Counted from the stretch's first letter, positions 1-4,904 are shown. The stretch is DNA of 5,112 nt from Planctomycetota bacterium (GCA_017303565.1 JAFLCM010000209.1:1-5112), one strand, 5' to 3'. Numbers and translations: made by a program. Notes: generated from the sequence alone by a model not told the origin.

Positions 1-144
1 CGCGGCGGCGCCCCCCGGTAACGGGTCGACGCCGGTCAGCGACCGGACCGCATCGCGGACACCCGGCCCGGAGAGGCGCAGGATCGCGCGGGGACCCGGG
101 GCGCTCCCGGTGCAGACCGCGGCGATGGTGTCACCCAGCAGCAC
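1..144 (-). CDS. mnmE: tRNA modification GTPase MnmE, N-terminal fragment (runs off the left edge)
   Basis: The open frame gives 48 residues beginning VLLGDTIAAV and containing ILRLSGPGVRDAV. The pattern of DTI-A-A, then a Gly/Pro-rich turn, then I-R-SGP matches the start of MnmE (TrmE). There the N-terminal domain dimerises and binds a formyl-tetrahydrofolate derivative. MnmE works with MnmG to place the carboxymethylaminomethyl group on wobble U34 of some tRNAs in the cytoplasm. The G domain and the C-terminal CxGK-type motif lie outside the window. There is no ATG: the frame opens after a TGA at 187-189, and GTG at 142-144 is the best start, with no clear Shine-Dalgarno. The turn before the ILRLSG strand is about two residues shorter than in E. 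coli MnmE. It lies 66 bp downstream of the amidase-like gene on the same strand. The family call rests on one short conserved stretch. Confidence 0.72.
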   Translation of the reverse strand, partial: MLLGDTIAAVCTGSAPGPRAILRLSGPGVRDAVRSLTGVDPLPGGAAA

Positions 145-210
145 GCGCGGAAGCGTAGCGATGGGGACGAACTCAGCCAGAGGATGTCAGTTGGAACAAC
201 GCCGGGGCGT

Positions 211-888
211 TCAGCGGGCCACACCGGCGAGGCGGGCGCGGAAGTCGGCCTCGGGGAACAGGCGCCCGGGGCTGACGGTGGCGGCGACGTCGCGGTGCAG
301 CACCACCTGCGAGGCGGGGATGTTGAAGCGGCGCTGCAGTTGGGCGACGACGTCGGCGAGGGCGGCGACCTGGGCGTCGGTGAAGGAGCGGCTCTCGCCG
401 TCGCCGACGAGGCAGATGCCGATGGTGCGACGATTGAGGGCCTCGGACTGGGGGCCCTTGGCGTGGGCGCCGGGCTGCTGGGCGAGCCAGCGGGGGCCGA
501 TCGTGACGCTGCCGTCGGGCGCGCCCTGGCCGTTGCCGACGACGAAGTGGTAGCCGAGCGACTTGATGCCGGCGCCCTGCTGCTGGCGGGCGATCGAGTC
601 CGCCGAGCCCATCGCGGAGCCGGAGTGGTGGATGATGATGCCGACCCAGCGCTTGTCGTCGAGGGGGGCGGTGGTCGTGAAGTAGTCGGCGTGGGCGGGG
701 GCGCTGCGGTCGAGGACGGCGGCAGCGGGGAGCGTGACGCTCGAACCGGCGAAGGGCCGCGACTCGAGGGCCATCATCAGGCCGGCGACCAGCGTCATCG
801 CGCCCACCAGCGCCCCCCACACCACGTGGGCGCGCCGGGGTCGGGCGTTGATCGGCAGGGCGCGGGTGATGGAGGTCAGCGTGCTCAT
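211..888 (-). CDS. Membrane-anchored N-acetylmuramoyl-L-alanine amidase / peptidoglycan-recognition-like protein (Amidase_2 fold), third zinc ligand replaced
   Basis: This is a 225-aa protein. A basic N-terminus (residues 1-20) and one hydrophobic segment (about 22-41) predict a membrane anchor with the domain outside the cytoplasm. Residues about 80-212 carry the Amidase_2/PGRP pattern: GIIIHHSG (H87, H88), YHFVVGNG (H114), RTIGICLVGD (154-163) and LHRDVAATVSPG (H198). Family members bind zinc through His, His and Cys and cleave the amide between MurNAc and L-Ala in peptidoglycan. The Cys that normally precedes Pro-Gly is Ser206 here, while Thr204 occupies the T7-lysozyme Lys128 position. 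Catalysis may therefore be lost or altered, leaving a binding role. The ATG at 886-888 was chosen because upstream in-frame ATGs would add an unconserved Arg-rich extension. It is followed by mnmE after 66 bp. The fold is secure; the activity is not. Confidence 0.85.
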   Translation of the reverse strand: MSTLTSITRALPINARPRRAHVVWGALVGAMTLVAGLMMALESRPFAGSSVTLPAAAVLDRSAPAHADYFTTTAPLDDKRWVGIIIHHSGSAMGSADSIARQQQGAGIKSLGYHFVVGNGQGAPDGSVTIGPRWLAQQPGAHAKGPQSEALNRRTIGICLVGDGESRSFTDAQVAALADVVAQLQRRFNIPASQVVLHRDVAATVSPGRLFPEADFRARLAGVAR

Positions 889-1104
889 GCGTCGGCGTCT
901 CGCGCGAGTGTGGATTGTTGGCCCGATCGACCCGTGAGTCGAGCGTGACACAAGCATCGGCCTCGCACACAAGAAATGATCGCAAATTCCGGCGCTTGGG
1001 CAAGCGCAACCCGACGGAATCCCCGGAATCTTCGCGAGAAGCGGCGCGGACCTTGCGGACGGGCGCGGACGGCGCCGGGCCGCTTGTGGTTATCTCCCGC
1101 GTCC
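889..1104. other. Intergenic region between the 87-aa lipoprotein and the amidase-like gene
   Basis: This 216-bp gap between two minus-strand genes has no credible coding frame. It should hold the end of the 87-aa gene's transcript and the promoter of the amidase-like gene, but no convincing -35/-10 pair was found. It contains a palindromic element at 992-1007, described separately. It also has a small 4-bp hairpin with a GCGA tetraloop at 1030-1041 and several loose copies of GCGGAC between about 1045 and 1070. A short AT-richer patch at about 970-990 is the most promoter-like base composition here. Confidence 0.5.
992..1007. repeat. 16-bp near-perfect palindrome (hairpin or operator-like)
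   Basis: GCGCTTG and CAAGCGC are exact reverse complements separated by GG. As RNA this folds into 6 bp closed by a GGGC loop. On the minus strand it lies about 100 nt after the stop of the 87-aa lipoprotein and about 100 nt before the start of the amidase-like gene. It is followed on that strand by CGGAATTTGCG. It could be a weak terminator for the upstream gene or a protein-binding site ahead of the downstream one, and the sequence does not decide between them. Confidence 0.4.
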
Positions 1105-1368
1105 CTACTCCTTCTGGGAGAGGCGCCCGCGCAGGTTGGGTTTCTTGCGGCCGTACTCGTCCTCAACGAACTGCGGCGCGTACTGGTTGCGGGCCTTGTC
1201 GTAGCGGTCGAACTGCGAGCGCTGGTCCTTCGGCGAAAGCAGCGGCCGCGAGCAGCCGCACGCAAGCACCGCGAGCGCCAAGCCCAGAACGGCGCAACGT
1301 CCGAGAGTCCACCGGGTGGTTGCGGATCGGGGGCGGTCGGGTTGAACGGGGGCTCGGGAGGATCGCAT
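1105..1368 (-). CDS. Small predicted lipoprotein, 87 aa, unknown function
   Basis: The predicted protein has a basic N-terminus (residues 1-24), a hydrophobic stretch (about 25-36) and then ACGCS. Either Cys37 or Cys39 could be the lipidated residue; both fit a loose lipobox. The rest is short, charged and aromatic: SQFDRYDKARNQY (51-63), then FVEDEYGRKKPNLRGRL (67-83). This tail has regular coding character. It resembles, from memory only, small lipoproteins of planctomycetes with an RYD and a DEYGR-PNLR core. No enzymatic motif is visible. The ATG at 1366-1368 was chosen over an ATG at 1473 because the longer form would bury the signal peptide behind 35 extra residues. No Shine-Dalgarno precedes it. 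It sits alone between two gaps of more than 200 bp. Confidence 0.68.
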   Translation of the reverse strand: MRSSRAPVQPDRPRSATTRWTLGRCAVLGLALAVLACGCSRPLLSPKDQRSQFDRYDKARNQYAPQFVEDEYGRKKPNLRGRLSQKE

Positions 1369-1472
1369 GCTGGGCGGAGCATAACGCTCCCGAAGAGAGA
1401 CGCTCGCGGGCGCGGGCGGCGCGTCATCGCTCCTCGCGCCGCGCCCAGCGCAAGCGAGGCGCTCTGAACACA

Positions 1473-1504
1473 ACAGCCCCGTCCGGAGGGCCGGGCGGGG
1501 CTGT
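1473..1504 (-). terminator. Strong GC hairpin, probable transcription terminator
   Basis: ACAGCCCCG (1473-1481) and CGGGGCTGT (1496-1504) form a perfect 9-bp stem, and CCGG/CCGG can pair inside the loop. On the minus strand the 3' arm is followed by a moderately T-rich TGTGTTC. This suits a terminator for transcripts coming from the 213-aa lipoprotein, whose stop is about 180 nt upstream. On the plus strand no T-run follows. The distance from the stop and the imperfect T-tract keep confidence moderate; it could instead be part of a structured RNA. Confidence 0.42.
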
Positions 1505-1570
1505 GCAACCTGTTCGGTTGGTCACGTAAAGGAGAGGAGAGACGCTGCCCCGGTGGTACGACGCGGCGGC

Positions 1571-1594
1571 CGCGGAGTTCGATCGTCGTCCGCG
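1571..1594 (+). repeat. 6-bp hairpin ahead of an AT-rich patch with a T-run
   Basis: CGCGGA (1571-1576) pairs with TCCGCG (1589-1594) around a 12-nt loop that itself contains the palindrome CGATCG. A T5 run follows at 1606-1610, 11 nt beyond the stem on the plus strand. The spacing is too long for a standard intrinsic terminator, and no plus-strand gene is known upstream. Confidence 0.25.
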
Positions 1595-1639
1595 ATTTCA
1601 ACAGATTTTTGTTTGGATTTCGGAAGGGTCACCCTCACC

Positions 1640-1674
1640 GTCCGAGAACCGCCGATACGCGCGCGTTCTCGGAC
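1640..1674 (-). terminator. 10-bp perfect stem-loop directly after the 213-aa lipoprotein gene
   Basis: GTCCGAGAAC (1640-1649) and GTTCTCGGAC (1665-1674) are exact reverse complements with a 15-nt GC-rich loop. On the minus strand the hairpin begins 6 nt after the TGA stop at 1681-1683. That position suggests a terminator or an RNA 3'-end stabilising structure. No T-tract follows, so it is not a textbook intrinsic terminator. GGTCACC occurs on both sides of it (1627-1633 and 1679-1685) as a direct repeat. Confidence 0.45.
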
Positions 1675-1680
1675 CCTCGG

Positions 1681-2322
1681 TCACCGGCCCGTCAGCGTTC
1701 GGGTCGCTTCGAGCGTCTGGGCGGTCACCGCGTCGTCGAGGCGGGCGCGGACCACCAGCGTGCCCGAGGGCGGGGCCGACAGGTCCAGCGTGACGGCGTA
1801 GTGCGTGCCCATGAACGACGAGCGGTACGCCTCGCGGAGCATTTCCGGGGTGAGCGTGACGACGCCAATGGTCTGGGGCGTTCCGTTCGCGTCCTGCGGC
1901 AGGCTGGTGGCGTCGACGCGAAGGGTGCCGGCGACCTGGACGAAGCGGTGCCGGGCGTCGAGGGTCTCGATCACGACTTCCACCCGAGGCGGGCCCGAGC
2001 GGGCGAGGGCGGTCTTGGACGACAGTTCGAGGGCGGCGCAGCGGGGCATCGACTCGATCACGGCGGCGCCGGGCGTGCCCGAGGCCTTCATCGCGGCGAG
2101 GGCCTGGTCGGCCTTGGCCCGGAGGTCGGTGTTCTCGGCGGAGAGGCGGGAGACCTCGGCCTTGAGGGTGGAGACGTCGCGCCGGAGGGCGTCGTTCTCG
2201 CGGTCGAAGTTCTTTGGCCCCGCGCGGCAGCCGACCAGCGCGAGGACGAGAGCACCCGAGGCGGAACGAAAAACCCACGGACCGGTGCCCGTGGGTTTGG
2301 TGTTGTTCGCGTGCGGCTCCAT
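1681..2322 (-). CDS. Predicted lipoprotein with coiled coil, 213 aa, unknown function
   Basis: Residues 1-19 are polar, 20-31 are hydrophobic, and ALVGC ends in Cys32, a good lipobox for lipidation. Residues about 38-80 show a heptad-like coiled coil with Leu, Val and Ala at the core positions (FDRENDALRRDVSTL and onward). The remainder, about 111-210, alternates hydrophobic and polar residues in a way that suggests a beta-sandwich. It includes RVEVVIETLDARHRF, then a TLTPEMLREAY helix, then HYAVTLDLSAP and TLVVRARLDD. I do not recognise the family. The likely location is the inner face of an outer membrane or the outer face of the inner membrane. The start is ATG at 2320-2322, only 11 bp after the stop of the upstream clpP, so the two may share a transcript. 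A terminator-like hairpin overlaps codons 9-18. No better downstream start exists that would keep the signal peptide. Confidence 0.78.
   Translation of the reverse strand: MEPHANNTKPTGTGPWVFRSASGALVLALVGCRAGPKNFDRENDALRRDVSTLKAEVSRLSAENTDLRAKADQALAAMKASGTPGAAVIESMPRCAALELSSKTALARSGPPRVEVVIETLDARHRFVQVAGTLRVDATSLPQDANGTPQTIGVVTLTPEMLREAYRSSFMGTHYAVTLDLSAPPSGTLVVRARLDDAVTAQTLEATRTLTGR
2271..2298 (-). terminator. Intrinsic terminator-like hairpin with T-tract, after clpP and inside the next gene's first codons
   Basis: AAACCCACGG (2271-2280) and CCGTGGGTTT (2289-2298) form a perfect 10-bp stem around an 8-nt loop. On the minus strand the second arm runs into TTTTTCGTT. This is the textbook layout of a Rho-independent terminator, about 35 nt after the clpP stop at 2334-2336. 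The same bases are codons 9-18 of the 213-aa lipoprotein (Lys9 to Phe18). Ribosomes translating that start would melt the stem, so this could act as an attenuator; that role is inferred. Confidence 0.62.
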
Positions 2323-2333
2323 CGGGGTGGAGT

Positions 2334-2960
2334 TTAGTCGGGGCGGTCGCCCGGGTCGCGGCTGATGGTGGGCATGCGGGTGAGGACGCGGTCGATCAGG
2401 CCGTACTCGAGCATCTCCTTGTCGTCGAGCCACTTGTTGCGGTCGCAGTCGGCCTCGATGGTCTTGGCGTCCTTGCCGGTGGCGCGGGCGTAGATGTCGT
2501 AGAGGCGGTCGCGGAGGCGGAGCATCTCGCGGGCCTCGATCTCGAGGTCGGTGGCCTGGCCCTCGAGGACGCCGCCGATCAGCGGCTGGTGCATGAGGTT
2601 GCGGGAGTTGGTGAGGCTGAAGCGCTTGCCCTTGGCGCCGGCGGAGGCGATGACGCTGCCCATGCTGGCGGCCTGTCCGACGATGTAGGTGCAGACGTCG
2701 GGCTGGATGAAGTTCATGGTGTCGACGATGCCGAGGCCGGCGGTGACGCTGCCGCCCGGGGAGTTGACGTAGAGGTGGATGTCGGCCTTGGCGTTCTCGT
2801 TGGCGAGGAACAGGAGCTGGGCGACGACGAGGTTGGCCATCTCGTCCTCGATGCCGCCCGAGACGAAGACGATCCGGTCCTTGAGGAGGCGCGAGAAGAT
2901 GTCGTACGCGCGCTCGCCGCGGCCGGTGTTCTCAACGACGATGGGGACGAGGTGGGACAT
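2334..2960 (-). CDS. clpP: ATP-dependent Clp protease proteolytic subunit ClpP (canonical paralogue)
   Basis: This 208-aa protein is the usual size for ClpP, the serine peptidase that forms a barrel of two heptamers and degrades proteins fed by a Clp ATPase in the cytoplasm. The N-terminus has the classical VPIVVENTGRGERAYDIFSRLL (residues 5-26), which forms the axial loops and gate. IHLYVNSPGG (61-70) is the conserved strand and oxyanion region. The catalytic triad is complete: Ser99 in GQAASMGS, His124 in NLMHQPLIGG and Asp171 in IEADCDR. EYGLIDRVL (185-193) closes the fold. The ATG at 2958-2960 was chosen because it starts exactly at the family's N-terminus; an upstream in-frame ATG at 2999 would begin inside the repeat element. 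The gene follows the other clpP after 109 bp, and a lipoprotein gene follows 11 bp later. Confidence 0.96.
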   Translation of the reverse strand: MSHLVPIVVENTGRGERAYDIFSRLLKDRIVFVSGGIEDEMANLVVAQLLFLANENAKADIHLYVNSPGGSVTAGLGIVDTMNFIQPDVCTYIVGQAASMGSVIASAGAKGKRFSLTNSRNLMHQPLIGGVLEGQATDLEIEAREMLRLRDRLYDIYARATGKDAKTIEADCDRNKWLDDKEMLEYGLIDRVLTRMPTISRDPGDRPD

Positions 2961-2974
2961 AGGGGTTGCCGAAG

Positions 2975-3002
2975 GGACTAGGGACTGGGCACTAGGCACT
3001 GG
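2975..3002 (+). repeat. Four tandem heptads, consensus G(G/C)ACT(A/G)G
   Basis: Four uninterrupted 7-bp units occur: GGACTAG, GGACTGG, GCACTAG and GCACTGG. They vary only at the second and sixth bases. The array lies between the two clpP genes, just upstream of the canonical clpP on its transcribed strand. It is the reverse-complement counterpart of the array at 3034-3061. Confidence 0.85.
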
Positions 3003-3033
3003 TTCAGAGGGAACGAAACCGCACTGCTCGGGA

Positions 3034-3061
3034 CTAGTGCCCAGTGCCTAGTCCCCAGTGC
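3034..3061 (-). repeat. Four tandem heptads in inverted orientation, consensus C(C/T)AGT(G/C)C
   Basis: The units are CTAGTGC, CCAGTGC, CTAGTCC and CCAGTGC, followed by a degenerate CTGGGCC. They are the reverse complement of the unit at 2975-3002. Three units of each block pair with one mismatch over about 22 bp (2974-2995 with 3034-3055). The resulting hairpin has a 38-nt loop within the 109-bp gap between the clpP genes. Confidence 0.85.
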
Positions 3062-3069
3062 CTGGGCCC

Positions 3070-3639
3070 TCACTTCTTTTCCGGCGCTTCGAGGATGTCG
3101 TCGACGAGGCCGTACTCCTTGGCCTGGCCGGAGTTGAAGTACTTGTCGCGTTCGGAGTCGATCTGGACCTGCTCCACGGGTTTGCCGGTGTGGCGGGAGA
3201 TGATCTCGTTCAGGACGCGCTTGGCCTTGATGATCTCCTCGGCCTGGATCTTGATGTCCGAGGCCTGGCCGGTCACGCCGCCGTAGGGCTGGTGGATCAT
3301 CACCTTGGCGTGGGGGAGGATGAAGCGGCGCCCCTTCTCGCCGGCGGCGAGGAGCAGGGCCGCGCCCGAATAGGCCCGCCCGAGGCAATAGGTGGACACT
3401 TTGCTGCTGATGAAGCGCATCGTGTCGTAAATGCTCAGGGTGTCGTCCACCGCCCCGCCGGGGGAGTTGATGTACAGGTTGATCTCCTGGCCCTTCTTCT
3501 GGTTCTCCAGGTAGAGCATCTGCATGGTGACGCGGGCGGCGGAGGACTGGTTGATCTCGCCGAACAGGAACACCACGCGGTTCTCGAGCAGCAGCTCGTC
3601 GATGGTCATCTCGCGGGTGCGCTGGTAACTGATGGACAT
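3070..3639 (-). CDS. clpP: ClpP-type peptidase subunit, divergent paralogue lacking the classical N-terminal motif
   Basis: This 189-aa protein contains the full Clp peptidase core. INLYINSPGG is at 53-62. The nucleophile is Ser91 in GRAYSGAALLL, His116 is in VMIHQPYGG, and the expected Asp161 is in QIDSERDKYF. EYGLVDDIL (175-183) ends the fold. All three triad residues are therefore present. Two features differ from the neighbouring ClpP. The N-terminus (MSISYQRTREMTIDELLLENR) lacks the VVE-T-RGER-YDI-SRLL motif that builds axial loops. The residue after the nucleophile is Gly rather than the usual Met. Tandem paralogues of this kind can assemble mixed rings in some bacteria; mixing here is inferred. 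The ATG at 3637-3639 has AAGGGA seven bases upstream, which supports this start over Met11. It is the first gene of the minus-strand series and probably carries its promoter in 3640-4007. Confidence 0.95.
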   Translation of the reverse strand: MSISYQRTREMTIDELLLENRVVFLFGEINQSSAARVTMQMLYLENQKKGQEINLYINSPGGAVDDTLSIYDTMRFISSKVSTYCLGRAYSGAALLLAAGEKGRRFILPHAKVMIHQPYGGVTGQASDIKIQAEEIIKAKRVLNEIISRHTGKPVEQVQIDSERDKYFNSGQAKEYGLVDDILEAPEKK

Positions 3640-4007
3640 CTGGGGTTCCCTTGTTGAACGGGAAATGTTCGGGATCGAGTGCTCTTGTCTGCGTCGCTGA
3701 ATCGGCCTGGCGGGCGGGAATGGTAGATCGCGGGCCCGGCAAGTCCACGGGGCCACGCCCGATATCCACGGGCGGACCCTCACCAGCGCTCATCGGCGTT
3801 CGGTGGGGGCGGCGTGAGCCGACTGGCGCACCGCGGTGGGGGCGGGCGCGGAAATGGGCCCCGGCCTGGCCGCGCCGCGCGGATTCGGCGCGTTTCCCAA
3901 GAGGAAGCGAACCCGGTAGCATCCCCTCCCCGCGGAAGCACCCGCGTGGTTCCCCAAACGGCCGCGTCGTTCCGGCAGCCGACCCTTTCTTCGTCCGACC
4001 ACTTCCC
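3640..4007. other. Divergent intergenic and promoter region between clpP and the metallophosphoesterase
   Basis: This 368-bp stretch has no supported gene; open frames across it are Arg/Pro-rich and look like GC-driven noise. It must drive clpP leftward and the phosphoesterase rightward. Rightward, TAGCAT (3917-3922) could be a -10, but only a poor -35 lies 18 bp upstream (TTTCCC, 3893-3898). Leftward, TACCAT on the minus strand near 3720-3725 is a comparably weak -10. A hairpin CGCCCG/CGGGCG at 3756-3774 and the direct repeat TCCACGGG (3744-3751 and 3765-3772) lie about 110 bp upstream of clpP and could be regulatory. None of these is strong. Confidence 0.5.
3647..3652 (-). promoter_or_regulatory. 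Ribosome binding site of the first clpP (AAGGGA)
   Basis: On the minus strand AAGGGA ends seven bases before the ATG at 3637-3639. It is the only clear Shine-Dalgarno match in front of a gene in this window and fixes the start of this ClpP. Confidence 0.6.
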
Positions 4008-4787
4008 GTGCCCACCGCCCTCATCAGCGACATCCACGGCAACGCCGCAGCCCTCCGGGCGGTGCTCGCGGACATCGAGGGTCGGGGGATCACCCGGATC
4101 GTCTGCCTCGGGGACATCATCGGGTACGGGCCCGAGCCGTTGGAGTGCGTCGACCTGGTCGCCCAGAAGTGCGAGTGGTCGCTGATGGGCAACCACGACT
4201 TCGGCGTCCTGTACGAGCCGACCAACTTCAATCCCGGCGCCGAGGCTGCGGCGTACTGGACGCGCGAGCAGTTCGACAGCGTGCCCGACCCGGCCCTGAA
4301 GACCAAACGGTACGAGTTCCTGGGACGTCTGCGGGTGCGGGTGCTGGAGACTCCTCCGGACGGGAAGCGCCCGATCCTGGCGGTTCACGGCTCGCCGCGG
4401 CGCCCGATCAACGAGTACATCTTCCCCGACGACACGGTAAACGCGCCGGACAAGCTGAAGGGCGTGTTCGATATGATCGACGGGATCGCGGTGGTGGGCC
4501 ACACGCACGTGCCCGGGGTGTTTACGAGCGAGCCGGACTTCTACCCGCCGGACGAGATCGGGAAAGACGGGACGTACGAGTTCTCCGCGAAGGAGAAGGC
4601 GGTGATCAACGTGGGGAGCGTGGGGCAACCGCGCGACCACGATCCCCGGGCGTCCTACGCCGTGCTGTACCCGGAGGGGGTGCGGTTCTTCCGCGTGGCG
4701 TACAACATCGACGCGACGGCGGAGAAGATCCGGGCGATCCCGGAGCTGAACGACTGGCTGGCGGAGCGGCTGTACGAGGGGCGATAG
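4008..4787 (+). CDS. Metallophosphoesterase (calcineurin-like, YfcE/MJ0936-type small phosphodiesterase)
   Basis: This 259-aa protein carries every signature of the calcineurin-like metallophosphoesterases. These are DIHGN (Asp8, His10), LGDIIGYGPEP (Asp36), MGNHDF (Asn62, His63), AVHGSP (His127), GHTHVP (His165, His167) and NVGSVGQPRD (201-210). The Asp/His/Asn set binds two metal ions that activate water to hydrolyse a phosphomonoester or phosphodiester. There is no signal peptide, so it is cytoplasmic. Its substrate cannot be read from the sequence. The start is GTG at 4008-4010, three codons before the first core strand (ALISDIHGN). A frame reaching back to 3651 would add 119 low-complexity residues and cross the divergent promoter region. 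No Shine-Dalgarno is visible. It diverges from clpP, and a membrane protein follows after 133 bp. Confidence 0.92.
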   Translation: MPTALISDIHGNAAALRAVLADIEGRGITRIVCLGDIIGYGPEPLECVDLVAQKCEWSLMGNHDFGVLYEPTNFNPGAEAAAYWTREQFDSVPDPALKTKRYEFLGRLRVRVLETPPDGKRPILAVHGSPRRPINEYIFPDDTVNAPDKLKGVFDMIDGIAVVGHTHVPGVFTSEPDFYPPDEIGKDGTYEFSAKEKAVINVGSVGQPRDHDPRASYAVLYPEGVRFFRVAYNIDATAEKIRAIPELNDWLAERLYEGR

Positions 4788-4847
4788 GCCCGCGCCGCGG
4801 CGAGAGCGGTCCCTTGCCCCGTCTCGCGCTTACGATCCCGGCCCGGT

Positions 4848-4904
4848 TGAATCCTCGACGCTTGAATCCTGACCGCGGGCGCGGGACTTCGCGCCGCTGA
4901 ATCC
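4848..4904 (+). repeat. Three copies of TGAATCC upstream of the right-edge gene
   Basis: TGAATCC occurs at 4848-4854, 4863-4869 and 4898-4904. The first two are part of the 9-bp direct repeat TTGAATCCT spaced 15 bp apart. They lie 17 to 73 bp before the ATG at 4921, where binding sites for a regulator or a -35 element (TTGAAT) could be. Chance cannot be excluded. Confidence 0.4.

Larger units (their letters stand above)
1369..1680. other. 312-bp non-coding stretch rich in stem-loops
   Basis: No convincing gene lies here. It separates the 213-aa lipoprotein (ending at 1681) from the 87-aa lipoprotein (starting at 1368), both on the minus strand. It contains four inverted repeats: 1473-1504, 1506-1520 (CAACC, 5-nt loop, GGTTG), 1571-1594 (CGCGGA, 12-nt loop, TCCGCG) and 1640-1674. 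It also has a purine run at 1528-1542 (AAAGGAGAGGAGAGA) and an unusually AT-rich patch at about 1595-1620 with T5 at 1606-1610. The AT patch is the best place to look for a promoter, but no clear -35/-10 pair was found on either strand. Confidence 0.55.

Noticed and set aside
184..948. Long plus-strand frame opposite the amidase-like gene
   Set aside because: The Gly/Ala/Val/Asp-rich product is a typical antisense shadow, and the minus-strand frame has the Amidase_2 motifs.
1573..1595. GAGTTCGATCGTC, suggestive of a tRNA T-arm
   Set aside because: No acceptor stem, D-arm or anticodon arm can be assembled around it on either strand.
1553..1801. Plus-strand 82-codon frame starting at GTG after a strong purine run (AAAGGAGAGGAG)
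   Set aside because: The spacing from the purine run is long, it overlaps the end of the lipoprotein gene in antisense, and the Arg/Ser-rich product has no recognisable pattern.
2961..2999. Upstream in-frame ATG that would add 13 residues to the canonical ClpP
   Set aside because: The added residues come from the repeat element and lie before the conserved ClpP N-terminus.
2974..3061. Heptad repeats considered as a CRISPR array
   Set aside because: The units are 7 bp, contiguous and degenerate, with no spacers between them, and the two blocks are inverted.
3677..3684. GAGTGCTC upstream of clpP, resembling half of the CIRCE heat-shock operator
   Set aside because: The partner half-site TTAGCACTC is absent at the required 9-bp spacing, so this is only a chance half match.
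3780..4640. Long minus-strand frame opposite the metallophosphoesterase
   Set aside because: It mirrors a gene with all catalytic motifs intact. The product is Arg/Pro/His-rich, as expected for antisense of GC-rich coding DNA.
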